Assembly: GCA_031552195.1 (NCBI GenBank)
Contig: JAVBMT010000019.1
Coordinates: 27,157 to 91,156, forward strand
DNA from: JAVBMP01 sp031552195
Lineage (GTDB): Bacteria; Desulfobacterota; Desulfovibrionia; Desulfovibrionales; Desulfovibrionaceae
Direction: 5' to 3'
Length of the DNA stretch: 64,000 nucleotides
Shown here: piece after piece, positions 52,828 through 60,895 of the stretch
Numbering within the stretch: the stretch's first letter is position 1
Layout of the letters: each line of letters opens with the position of its first letter
Translations under genes and position numbers: made by a program
The notes under the pieces: model-generated
Told to the model about the DNA's origin: nothing
Seen by the model: the letters and a program-made list of their open reading frames with translations, nothing else
Database searches by the model: none

Positions 52828-53694
52828 ATGATTCTATTGGACGGCAAAGCCGTTTCCGCCGCGATACGCTCTGAAATCAGGGAAGAATGCGCCGGGCTGA
52901 TCGAAAAAGCCGGGCGCAGGCCCGGACTGGCGGTTATTCTGGTCGGCGAGGACCCGGCTTCGCAGGTTTACGTGCGCAACAAGGAAAAAGACTGTGAAGA
53001 AGCGGGTTTTTATTCCGAAGGCTACCGCCTGCCCGCCTCAACCACCCAGGCGGAGCTTGAAAAACTGATTGACGACCTGAACGGGCGGGAAGACATAGAC
53101 GGCATTCTGCTGCAGCTGCCCGTTCCGGAAGGGTTGGACAGCAACCGATGCCTTGAGCGCATTTCACCCCTCAAAGACGTTGACGGGTTCCACCCGGAAA
53201 ACGTGGGCCGCACGGCGCTCGGCCTGCGTTCCTTCAAGCCCTGCACCCCGTTTGGGGTCATGGCCCTGCTGAAGCGCTACAGTCTCTCGCCAGCCGGTAA
53301 AAAGGCCGTGGTCATCGGCCGCAGCAACATAGTCGGCCGACCCCTGTCCATAATGCTTTCCGCCGCGCATGACTTCGGCGACGCAACCGTCACACTGTGC
53401 CACTCTAAAACTCCCGGCCTCAGGGAAATTTGCCTGGAAGCGGACTTCATCTTCCTGGCCATAGGACGCCCCGGCTTTTTAACGGCGGATATGGTCAAGC
53501 CGGGGGCGGTCGTGGTGGACGTAGGCATAACCCGCACCCCGGAAGGGCTGAAGGGCGATTGCGATTTTGCGGCCGTAAGCGGCAAAACCGCGGCCATAAC
53601 CCCGGTTCCCGGCGGGGTCGGGCCAATGACCAGGGCCATGCTGCTCACCAACACCCTGCTGGCCTTCAAGCTGCACACAGGGCTGCTGCGGTAG
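52828..53694 (+). CDS. folD: Bifunctional methylenetetrahydrofolate dehydrogenase/cyclohydrolase
   Basis: 288 residues from the ATG at 52828 (MILLDGKAVSAAIRSEI), which has AAGGAG 11 bases upstream; the frame upstream to 52708 crosses the hairpin and is not FolD-like. Signatures VILVGEDPASQVYVRNKEKDCEEAG (catalytic Lys), DGILLQLPVPEG and VVIGRSNIVGRPLSIML (cofactor binding), TPVPGGVGPMTRAMLL at the end. Interconverts one-carbon folates. Confidence 0.97.
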   Translation: MILLDGKAVSAAIRSEIREECAGLIEKAGRRPGLAVILVGEDPASQVYVRNKEKDCEEAGFYSEGYRLPASTTQAELEKLIDDLNGREDIDGILLQLPVPEGLDSNRCLERISPLKDVDGFHPENVGRTALGLRSFKPCTPFGVMALLKRYSLSPAGKKAVVIGRSNIVGRPLSIMLSAAHDFGDATVTLCHSKTPGLREICLEADFIFLAIGRPGFLTADMVKPGAVVVDVGITRTPEGLKGDCDFAAVSGKTAAITPVPGGVGPMTRAMLLTNTLLAFKLHTGLLR

Positions 53695-53712
53695 AACCGG
53701 GTTAATCTCAAG

Positions 53713-53820
53713 TTTTTATCCATGTCTTTTGCGCGCTATGCCTGCCGGTTGCGGAAAGCATACAACACTCAAAGCTTCTCTTTGCAGAGACGCAAAATTG
53801 ATGCCCTTAGGCAAAGCGCT
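53713..53820. repeat. Dispersed intergenic repeat, copy B (after folD)
   Basis: Matches 14491-14600 with the 23-base core at 53731-53753 identical and about 85% identity over the first 75 bases, then with small gaps. Starts about 19 bases after the folD stop. Confidence 0.75.
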
Positions 53821-53825
53821 GGAAT

Positions 53826-53872
53826 AAGCGGCGATGCCCGGCGTTTTTTTCAAACGCCGGGCATCGCCGCTT
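53826..53872. terminator. 21-bp perfect hairpin between folD and the MerR-like gene
   Basis: Arms 53826-53846 and 53852-53872 are exact complements around TTTTC. The genes converge here, so it may stop both transcripts, although only short T-runs lie beyond the stem. Confidence 0.6.
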
Positions 53873-53898
53873 CAAAATATATGAGCCGAACAGCCGGT

Positions 53899-54528
53899 TT
53901 ACCGGTTACCCACGGCCTCACCCAGGCGGCTTAACCATTTGCGAAGCTGCTCCAGGTCTTCCTGGTGCACCTTTTCAGCTTCCTGCACCTGGCGGCGCAA
54001 AGCCTGAACCTCATTCAGCAAAGCTTCATCCCCTCCGCCAGTCAACCCGGCCCGCGTTTCCGGGCCGTTTTTTCCGCCGCGCCTGGTTCGCGGAGACAGG
54101 GCGCTCTGAGCCAGAATTTCCAGCGCGGAAGCGATTTGCGTAATGGCTTCGCACTGCCGCTCCATGAAAAGCATCAGTCGGGCCGAATTCGCGTCCGGCG
54201 CGAAATTCACCTCAGAAACCGGAGCGTGGCAACGAGCGCCGTCCGGCAAGAAGCCCGCGCCATGCGCCAGGGCGGAAGAAGGTTCCGCAAGGCCGCTGTC
54301 TTTCAGGAGCAGTTCCACGGTCATGGCGTTCTTGTGCCGTTGCATCGCGGATATTATGAACTCCAGAACAGCTTGGGCTTCAGGGGCGTAACGCCGCCTG
54401 CGCCCCTCGCCCTCTCCAGGCAAATAGGCCCCGAAGCGTTTGCAGTAATAGCGCATGGTGGACTCGGGCAAGTTAAGCCGCCCGGCCAGTTCAGACATTG
54501 CCAGATATCGTTCTGTTTTTTGCGTCAT
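53899..54528 (-). CDS. MerR-like DNA-binding protein with C-terminal coiled coil
   Basis: 209 residues. MerR-type winged helix at residues 8-60 (YLAMSELAGRLNLPESTMRYYCKRFGAYLP and RRRRYAPEAQAVLEFI). The middle is variable; the C-terminus (EALLNEVQALRRQVQEAEKVHQEDLEQLRKWLSRLG) is a predicted coiled coil rather than a ligand-binding domain. That layout resembles RacA-like chromosome proteins as much as a classical MerR regulator. Target genes unknown. Confidence 0.75.
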   Translation of the reverse strand: MTQKTERYLAMSELAGRLNLPESTMRYYCKRFGAYLPGEGEGRRRRYAPEAQAVLEFIISAMQRHKNAMTVELLLKDSGLAEPSSALAHGAGFLPDGARCHAPVSEVNFAPDANSARLMLFMERQCEAITQIASALEILAQSALSPRTRRGGKNGPETRAGLTGGGDEALLNEVQALRRQVQEAEKVHQEDLEQLRKWLSRLGEAVGNR

Positions 54529-54791
54529 TGCGAACTCCGCCCGGACCCTGGCTTCAAACCATGCCGCAACGCTTAGAGCAAACTAGCTTTCAGTTTCATG
54601 CCTCGTAACGCCTGAAAAACGCGCCTTGCCGGCGCCATCAAGCCGAAGCGCCCTCAATTTAAGGTTAGCCGCGTCAACGCGAACAAAGCCTTTCCCTTGC
54701 AATTGATTTCGCGCAAAATATGCCCTTTTCCCCAAAAGAGCATATTTTTCCTTGCCAAGCAAGCGTTGTTTTGCTAGTAACAGCTCCTTAC

Positions 54792-54881
54792 GGAGAGGTG
54801 TCCGAGCGGCCGAAGGAGCACGATTGGAAATCGTGTGTACCTTGACGGGTACCAAGAGTTCAAATCTCTTCCTCTCCGCCA
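54792..54881 (+). tRNA. tRNA-Ser(GGA)
   Basis: 90 bases including encoded CCA. Acceptor GGAGAGG pairs with CCTCTCC, discriminator G. Anticodon arm CACGA-TTGGAAA-TCGTG gives anticodon GGA. A long variable arm (GTACC/GGTAC) and T-arm AAGAG-TTCAAAT-CTCTT mark a class II serine tRNA. It is the attachment site of the island that follows. Confidence 0.97.
54821..54881 (+). repeat. attL: tRNA-Ser 3' part of a 61-bp direct repeat
   Basis: From the anticodon stem to CCA. The same 61 bases recur at 57120-57180 with one difference (T to C in the T-stem at 54870 versus 57169). The intact tRNA is on this side. Confidence 0.85.
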
Positions 54882-54894
54882 GTATTTTTTGAGT

Positions 54895-54931
54895 CCCGGC
54901 AGACTGCGCAAGGCAGTCTGCCGGGGTTTTT
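54895..54931 (+). terminator. Terminator after tRNA-Ser
   Basis: Perfect 13-bp stem (54895-54907 with 54913-54925, loop GCAAG) followed by GTTTTTG. It lies inside the island, so it was brought in with it. Confidence 0.85.
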
Positions 54932-55161
54932 GCATTTTGATACTATGCCGCAATTAGCCGCGCCAACAAGCGGAATTCTCTTCCTGTTCTTGGCGAGGTC
55001 TCGGCTGTGCTTATAGCTATGAAAGATCACGGGCGCCTGACCGAAGGCATTGTCTGGCTAAAAATTCTTTCAATGGGTTAAAAAGCATTCAGGAAGCCAA
55101 TAGGGCATTCCGGCAAAGGAAGCGTTTGCCGGAACGCGAACCAGGATAAAATAGGCCAAGG

Positions 55162-55479
55162 CTTAACGTCATCCTGACGCATGAGACCATTGAAGATATC
55201 CCTGAAACATACAACGACATCCTTGAACGTTACGGTGAAGCGCAAGCTGAGAGCATCTTGAAACGTCTGGAAAAGAGGGCGTATAGCCTTGATAAACTGG
55301 CCCTGCGCGGCAAATTCCCCGATGAACTCGCCCCCTTTGGCAACCGGAAAATCCGCGAGATGCAGGAAATCCCCTGGCGGATTTTTTATCAGGTCGAGCA
55401 GAATGAGGTAGTTATACTGGCCGTTCTGGACGGCAGACGGGCAATGGAGGAACTGTTGCTGGAACGGTTAGCACGATAA
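55162..55479 (+). pseudogene. RelE/ParE family toxin lacking a start codon
   Basis: The reading frame shows toxin-like sequence from base 55165: NVILTHETIEDIPETYNDILERYGEAQAESILKRLEKRAYSLDKL, then PFGNRKIREMQEIPWRIFYQVEQNEVVILAVLDGRRAMEELLLERL. Family members start with Met at the position where this frame has CTT (55162-55164). No ATG or GTG is in frame before the conserved part; TTG at 55258 would remove about a third. No antitoxin gene is recognised upstream. Either a decayed gene or one with a rare start. Confidence 0.6.
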
Positions 55480-55593
55480 GTTGGGCCTGGTAGACAGGAT
55501 CCAGACGGCACTTGCTACGTCCGCATACTATGTAGACATCTTGTCTATTGTATCATAGAATTTTAGATTATTCTCAGTCAACTAGGCTACATT

Positions 55594-56158
55594 ATGAAAG
55601 CAGATCACCCTACGCTTGAACATGCTGGTTACACTATCAAGGAAGCAGAGTCTCATCATATCCCCTTGTTAAATGATATTGAAATTGCAGCGGCTACAAT
55701 TTTCCCCGCAAATTATCTTTCAGACCATATTTTGTCAGATAAACTCCCAATAGCCACGTTTCAATCCGCAAAAAATGAAAGTATGCTTTGGGTGGCGGTA
55801 GATGCAAATGACTTTCCTGTTGTCTATATCCTTTTGCGAATAGTAGATGCCATCGCCCTGCTTGCACAGCTTGACGTGCATCCAGACCGCGGGCAACAAG
55901 GCCTGGGGACAGCATTGATTACCCAAAGTATTCATAAACTCCATAATGGGGTATGCTGAATTATACTTGACCACGTTTTCTGATATAAAATGGAATGCGC
56001 TTTTTTATGAAAAGCTTGGGTTTCGCATCCTGAAAGATGATGAAATGCCAGATGTCATTATGAATATACTTCATGATGAGCATGAATGTGGATTAAGTAA
56101 GCACGTAGCAATGCGCTTAAAAATTGGCGGCAATGAATCTGTGCGGGACGACGCATAA
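55594..56158 (+). pseudogene. GNAT acetyltransferase split by a frameshift
   Basis: Frame one (55594-55959) gives YTIKEAESHHIPLLNDIEIAAATIF and the acetyl-CoA site LDVHPDRGQQGLGTALITQSI, then a stop. Frame two (from 55946) continues with MGYAELYLTTFSDIKWNALFYEKLGFRIL and GLSKHVAMRLKI, the expected rest of the domain. A single-base change near 55946 would join them. AT-rich compared with the surroundings. Substrate unknown. Confidence 0.75.
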
Positions 56159-56248
56159 CACAGTAAAAGGGCAAAAAGGCCATTGTGCAACGGTCGCAAT
56201 ATATTTTAGCAGTTTGTCAGAACAGTGTGAAAAAGCGAGTAAGCCGCC

Positions 56249-56959
56249 ATGAATGCAGACGGACAACAAAAAAACCACCTGTGGAACATTGCCAGAAAAG
56301 CCGCTCTGCTGCTTTCCAAAGCCGTGGCTGTTCTTTTTGGGGTGTTGTGCCTGGCTATTTTGGGCGTCTATTTTTATATTTCCTGGGACCTGCCTGCTGC
56401 GGATGTGCTTAAAAGCACGGAAGGCCTGCGTTCCTTGTTTTTGGATGATTACCAGCAGGCGCAACAGGTGGTTTTAATTCCGTTGCGTGAAATGCCGCCG
56501 TATGTGGTAAACGCCATTATAGCGGCGAATGATAGTGAACGGAATAATATTGGAGGGAAACACTTTTTTGCGGGCGGAAAATTCACCTATGGCCTGATCC
56601 ACAAGTTGCTTTACCCAAGGTCGCAATCGCGTATGCACATTGAAAGCCCTGTTATGCTGCTGAATATAGAGCTTGGCCTGAACCGGGAAGAAATTATAAG
56701 CGCATGGCTGGCCATAACGTATTTTGGGCAAGGCACATACGGCATAAGCGCGGCCTCTCAAAAATATTTTAATAAGCCTTTGGGCGAGTTGACCATATGC
56801 GAAGCGGCCCTGCTGGCTTACATTCCCCAATTGCCCACGCACAACCCGGTGAACAAGCCGCAAGAAGCCCAAAAGCGGCAACAGCTCACACTGGAAAAAA
56901 TGGTGGAGCTGGGCCTGGCAAGCGAGGCCGATGTGGCGGCCTGCGGGCCGGGGGTGTAA
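56249..56959 (+). CDS. GT51-like peptidoglycan transglycosylase domain, catalytic residues missing
   Basis: 236 residues. One membrane helix (AVLFGVLCLAILGVYFYI), then a glycosyltransferase 51 layout: LREMPPYVVNAIIAANDSERNNIGG, HIESPVMLLNIELGLNREEIISAWLAITYFGQGTYGISAASQKYFNKPLGELTICEAALLAYIPQLP. In active enzymes the first block reads AxED with the catalytic Glu; here it is AAND. The second Glu (ILExYLN) is replaced in IISAWLA. The GGSTITQQ motif is also changed (GKFTYGLIH). So the fold is likely kept but transglycosylation is doubtful. Confidence 0.7.
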   Translation: MNADGQQKNHLWNIARKAALLLSKAVAVLFGVLCLAILGVYFYISWDLPAADVLKSTEGLRSLFLDDYQQAQQVVLIPLREMPPYVVNAIIAANDSERNNIGGKHFFAGGKFTYGLIHKLLYPRSQSRMHIESPVMLLNIELGLNREEIISAWLAITYFGQGTYGISAASQKYFNKPLGELTICEAALLAYIPQLPTHNPVNKPQEAQKRQQLTLEKMVELGLASEADVAACGPGV

Positions 56960-57119
56960 GCACAAGTCTGAACTACTACAATTTTGCGAGTCATCATACA
57001 TACCACTGTACATACTTCCCCGCTGAAAATGAAGTTGCCCGGCTTCTGTCCAATCCCCCCGGATGCGGTGTTTTCAATGCCTTTTACGGCGCAGTTAACC
57101 AGCCCGTAACTCCCGGTTC

Positions 57120-57180
57120 CGATTGGAAATCGTGTGTACCTTGACGGGTACCAAGAGTTCAAATCTCTCCCTCTCCGCCA
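57120..57180 (+). repeat. attR: second copy of the tRNA-Ser 3' end
   Basis: 60 of 61 bases match 54821-54881. No acceptor or D-arm precedes it, so it is not a tRNA gene but the displaced end of the attachment site. Confidence 0.85.
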
Positions 57181-57193
57181 GATTTCAAACCAA

Positions 57194-57262
57194 CCGGGTT
57201 CGGAACAATCTGAAAAGACTTTCCTGGCAAGGGAATAAGCAAAACAGGTTGTCCGAACCCGG
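57194..57262. repeat. Inverted repeat next to attR
   Basis: Arms 57194-57208 and 57249-57262 pair over 14 positions with one extra A on the left. Immediately outside the island end; could be part of an arm-binding region. Confidence 0.45.
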
Positions 57263-57411
57263 CTGGAAAAATCCATAGACAGCCCCACTTTTCGGGGATA
57301 TCTTCAGGGGTATCAAAGACTACTATTTGTATTTTAATTTTGCAATTACAGCATATTACATATCTAGTTGTCATCCCTCCCTCCGCCAGAATTTAGCTTT
57401 ATTTCATCCGA

Positions 57412-57457
57412 GAAATACCGAAAATCCTTATACGAAAGGATTTCCGGTATTTCTTTT
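57412..57457 (+). terminator. Rho-independent terminator
   Basis: 18-bp stem with one mismatch (57412-57429 with 57436-57453) followed by TTTT. No gene ends just before it; it could be the original terminator of tRNA-Ser, displaced by insertion of the island. Confidence 0.65.
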
Positions 57458-57754
57458 GTCCGCTGAAGGTGTACGGAAAACTATAAGAACCGGCCGCGCC
57501 GAACCGGACGTCTCGCCATGCCGGATTCGCGGAAATAAACCGGGGCGGGAAAGTGCCCGGAACCCAAGCCGGTCAGCAAGCGCAAGAAAGAAAATGCCGG
57601 ATCAAATAAGCCCCGCGGGAAAAGCGCGTTCCGGGCAAATATTAACCCAACTCAACATTCTTTAACCCGCCGTTTATATTTTGCGAGGCCCGCCGTGTTA
57701 GGGTCGTTTCAGTTTTCACGCAACCATCAGGAACTTCAAAAAATAATTTTGCCT

Positions 57755-58924
57755 ATGAAATTCAAGAAACCGCCCCATATCAGAAAAATTCTTTTCGCGC
57801 TCGTTGTCTTGGCTGTTTTTACCGCTTGCAGCTTCGCCTTTTCCAATAAGAATGAAATGACCTACCTTACGGAAAACGTAACCAGAGGCGATGTTATCCG
57901 CAAAGTCACAGCCGCCGGGGAAGTGACTTCGGCCCGCCTTGTGGCCGTGGGAGCGCAAGCTTCCGGCCAGATAAAAAACCTGTACGTTCAGCTCGGGCAA
58001 ATGGTGAACGCGGGCGACCCGATCGCCGAAATAGATTCGACAACGCAACGCAATGAGCTGGAAACCCGCAAAGCCCGCCTCAAAACGTACAAGGCTCAAC
58101 TCGCCTCCCGCGAAGTGGCCCTCAAGGTAGCCACGCATAAATACAAGCGCGAGGCCTCGTTAAAGCGGCAAGACGCCACCTCCATGGAAAACCTGGAAAA
58201 TGCGGAAAACGCGCTGACCCAGGCCCAGGCGGCGCTGGAGGAAACCCTTTCGCTTATAGTGCAGGAACAAACGGCCGTAAGCACGGCTGAAGCCAACCTC
58301 AGCTACACCCGCATCACGGCCCCTGTGCGCGGAACGGTCGTTTCCATTCCGGTTGAAGCCGGGCAAACTGTGAACGCCAGCCAATCCACCCCCACAATCG
58401 TGCAGTTGGCCGACCTTGAGCATATGGAAATCAAAATACAGATATCCGAAGGCGACGTGACCAAGGTGAGCGCGGGGATGCCCGTAAGCTACAGCATCCT
58501 TTCCGAGCCTGGAACGGAATACTCCACCACACTGCGCTCCATAGACCCGGCCATGGCGTCCATCAGCAATGAAAAAAAAGACGGCGTATCCACCGACAGC
58601 GCCATCTACTATTACGGCAGGCTGCTGGTGGAAAACCAAAGCGGCAAGCTGCGCATAGGCATGACCACGCAAAATTCCATTTACATAGCCCGGGCCGAGA
58701 ACGTGCTGCGGGTTCCCGGCCATGCCGTGCGCAAACGCGGCGGCAAAAGCTATGTGACCGTCCTGAAAGGCGAAAACACGCTGGAAGAGCGCCCCGTTAA
58801 TGCCGGCCTTGCGGATTCCGTGCATATAGCCGTGCTTGAGGGCCTTGAAGAAGGCGAAAAGGTGGTTATCGCGCAGATGCCGCAACGTGAAATAGACACG
58901 CAGCTCAAAAGGCCGCGCCGCTGA
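57755..58924 (+). CDS. macA: MacA-type periplasmic adaptor of an ABC efflux pump
   Basis: 389 residues from the ATG at 57755 (MKFKKPPHIRKILFALVVLAVFTACSF); a GTG at 57695 in the same frame is an alternative. The Cys after VFTA may be lipid-modified. Barrel-sandwich and coiled-coil arms: VTAAGEVTSARLVAVGAQASGQIKNLYVQLGQMVNAGDPIAEID, LEETLSLIVQEQ, SYTRITAPVRGTVVSIPVEAGQTVNASQ. It links MacB to the outer-membrane channel. First of three tightly spaced genes. Confidence 0.9.
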   Translation: MKFKKPPHIRKILFALVVLAVFTACSFAFSNKNEMTYLTENVTRGDVIRKVTAAGEVTSARLVAVGAQASGQIKNLYVQLGQMVNAGDPIAEIDSTTQRNELETRKARLKTYKAQLASREVALKVATHKYKREASLKRQDATSMENLENAENALTQAQAALEETLSLIVQEQTAVSTAEANLSYTRITAPVRGTVVSIPVEAGQTVNASQSTPTIVQLADLEHMEIKIQISEGDVTKVSAGMPVSYSILSEPGTEYSTTLRSIDPAMASISNEKKDGVSTDSAIYYYGRLLVENQSGKLRIGMTTQNSIYIARAENVLRVPGHAVRKRGGKSYVTVLKGENTLEERPVNAGLADSVHIAVLEGLEEGEKVVIAQMPQREIDTQLKRPRR

Positions 58925-58950
58925 AGCGGGGCTTAAGCCGGAGGCCAGCC

Positions 58951-60894
58951 ATGCCGCTTATCACCATCACCGGGCTATGCAAGTTCGTCGGCGAGGAAGC
59001 CAGCCGCCGCCAGATACTCAAAGACGTCTCTCTCACTGTCGAACGCGGGGAATTCCTTGCCATTGTCGGTCCGTCCGGCTCCGGCAAGTCCACCTTGATG
59101 AACATGATCGGCTGCCTGGATACGCCGTCTTCAGGCAGTTACTCCATAAACGGAACGGAAGTGACCACCCTGGGCGCTGACGAACTGGCCGGGCTGCGCT
59201 GCCGCGTGTTCGGCTTCGTCTTTCAGCGCTACCACTTGCTGAACTGCCTGTCGGCCGGGGAAAACGTGACCCTGCCCGGGGTTTATGCGGGCCTTGACGG
59301 CGAAACCAGAACAGCCCGCGCCCAGGAGCTTCTTGCGTCCCTGAAGCTTGGTGAAAAATTTCGCAGCCGCCCCAACCGCCTTTCCGGCGGAGAGCAGCAA
59401 CGCGTAAGCATAGCCCGCGCACTGATGAACGGCGGAGAAATCATTCTGGCGGACGAACCCACAGGCGCGCTGGACTCCGCCAGCGGAAAAATGGTCATGG
59501 CTGTTTTGCTGGAGCTTAACCGCAAGGGGCACACCGTTATACTGGTTACCCATGACAGGAATTTGGCCGGCTATGCCAACCGCGTCATAGAGCTGCATGA
59601 CGGCGAAATCGCGGCGGACAGTTTTAAACGCGCCCCGGTGCCGCCAACGGCCTCTCCGGCCCCTTCCGCTTTTACCCGGGGACGCATTGCCCGTTACAAG
59701 AACAGCTTGGCGGAATGCCTGCGCATGTCGCTGCAAGCGATAGGCGCGCACAAGCTGCGCTCCATGCTAACCATGCTGGGCATTATTATCGGCATCGCAT
59801 CGGTTGTTTTGGTCGTGGCCATGGGAAGGGGCTCGCAGGCCAAAATCATGCGCGATATAAGCTCGCTTGGGTCAAATACCATAGACGTGCTGCGCGGGCA
59901 GGGGCGCGGCGACAGAAACGCCTGGCGCATTAAGACCATGACGGAGGAAGATGCCGAGGTGCTCGCCGGCCAAAGCTATATCCTGGGCGCGACGCCGCAG
60001 GTGAACAGCTCGGGCGCGGCAACCTGCGGCAGCGTGACGGCTAAAGCCAGGGTGTACGGCGTGAACGAGCAATTTTTCGGTATAGACGGGCGCGTCCTGA
60101 CAACCGGGCGTTTTTACACGGCTGAAGAAATAAAATCGGCGGCCTCGGTGGCGGTTATAGACGAAGACGCCCGCCGCATGCTTTTTCCCGGCGGAGAACC
60201 GCCTCTCGGCCGTTATGTGTTTTTTGAGAAGCGCCCTCTGGAAATTGTCGGGGTGATGAAAAATTCCCCCAGAAACGATGGCGGCGTGGATTCCATACGG
60301 CTCTGGGTTCCGCACACCACTGTCATGTATAAAATCTCCGGAGCGCGCTTTATAGACTACATAACCATGCAAGTGCGCGACGGGGTCAACGCTCAGGTGG
60401 CGGAAAAGAATATTGAAAGCATCCTTCTCGCCCGCCACGGGCAGAAAGATTTTTATATATTCAATGTCGACACCTATCAAAAAACGGTTGAAAGCACCAT
60501 GAACACCACAGCCATGCTCATTGTCGGCATAGCCTCAGTCTCGCTCCTGGTCGGCGGCATCGGCATCATGAACATCATGCTGGTTTCCGTGACGGAACGC
60601 ACAGCGGAAATAGGCTTGCGCATGGCCGTCGGCGCGAGCAAAGGCAACATTTTAAGCCAGTTCTTGCTGGAATCCGTAACGCTTTGCCTTATCGGGTGCC
60701 TGATCGGGCTGGCCCTGGCTTTCGGCCTTGGGGCTCTTATAGAGGCCGTTCAAAAAGACTTTCCGCTAAGCTATTCGGGCGGCAGCATTGTGCTGGTTCT
60801 GTGCTGCTCCAGCCTTATCGGCGTGCTGTTCGGGTTTATACCGGCCCGCAACGCCTCGCGCCTTAATCCCATAGAAGCCTTGGCCAGGAATTGA
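58951..60894 (+). CDS. macB: MacB-type ABC transporter (ATPase and permease fused)
   Basis: 647 residues. ATPase: GPSGSGKSTLMN at about residue 41, LSGGEQQRVSIARAL, ILADEPTGALDS. Permease: first helix LTMLGIIIGIASVVLVVAMG, a large periplasmic domain, and the last helices with VGGIGIMNIMLVSVTERTAEIGLRMAVGASKGNIL. It uses ATP to drive export of macrolides, lipopeptides or peptides through a TolC-like channel. Ribosome site GGAGG. Confidence 0.94.
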   Translation: MPLITITGLCKFVGEEASRRQILKDVSLTVERGEFLAIVGPSGSGKSTLMNMIGCLDTPSSGSYSINGTEVTTLGADELAGLRCRVFGFVFQRYHLLNCLSAGENVTLPGVYAGLDGETRTARAQELLASLKLGEKFRSRPNRLSGGEQQRVSIARALMNGGEIILADEPTGALDSASGKMVMAVLLELNRKGHTVILVTHDRNLAGYANRVIELHDGEIAADSFKRAPVPPTASPAPSAFTRGRIARYKNSLAECLRMSLQAIGAHKLRSMLTMLGIIIGIASVVLVVAMGRGSQAKIMRDISSLGSNTIDVLRGQGRGDRNAWRIKTMTEEDAEVLAGQSYILGATPQVNSSGAATCGSVTAKARVYGVNEQFFGIDGRVLTTGRFYTAEEIKSAASVAVIDEDARRMLFPGGEPPLGRYVFFEKRPLEIVGVMKNSPRNDGGVDSIRLWVPHTTVMYKISGARFIDYITMQVRDGVNAQVAEKNIESILLARHGQKDFYIFNVDTYQKTVESTMNTTAMLIVGIASVSLLVGGIGIMNIMLVSVTERTAEIGLRMAVGASKGNILSQFLLESVTLCLIGCLIGLALAFGLGALIEAVQKDFPLSYSGGSIVLVLCCSSLIGVLFGFIPARNASRLNPIEALARN

Positions 60895-60895
60895 T

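Larger units (their letters stand above)
54821..57180. mobile_element. Small tRNA-Ser-integrated island or remnant, no integrase
   Basis: Bounded by the 61-bp tRNA repeat. About 2.24 kb of cargo: a ParE-like toxin without start codon, a frameshifted GNAT gene and a degenerate GT51 gene. The middle (about 55500-56160) is clearly more AT-rich than the flanks. No integrase inside, so it is either decayed or was mobilised by an integrase elsewhere. Confidence 0.7.
57181..57754. other. Non-coding region between attR and macA
   Basis: Inverted repeat CCGGGTTCGG...CCGAACCCGG with CAA/TTG extension (57194-57262), a short CTCCGCCAG resembling a tRNA-Ser end (57381-57389), a strong terminator (57412-57457), then about 300 bases with no supported gene. 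Confidence 0.5.

Noticed and set aside
54932..55146. Antitoxin gene upstream of the ParE-like toxin
   Set aside because: Short frames here (for example one reading VSAVLIAMKDHGRLTEG) do not match a known antitoxin family and lack a start and ribosome site.
57120..57180. Second tRNA-Ser gene
   Set aside because: Only the 3' 61 bases are present; acceptor 5' strand and D-arm are missing and the T-stem has a mismatch.
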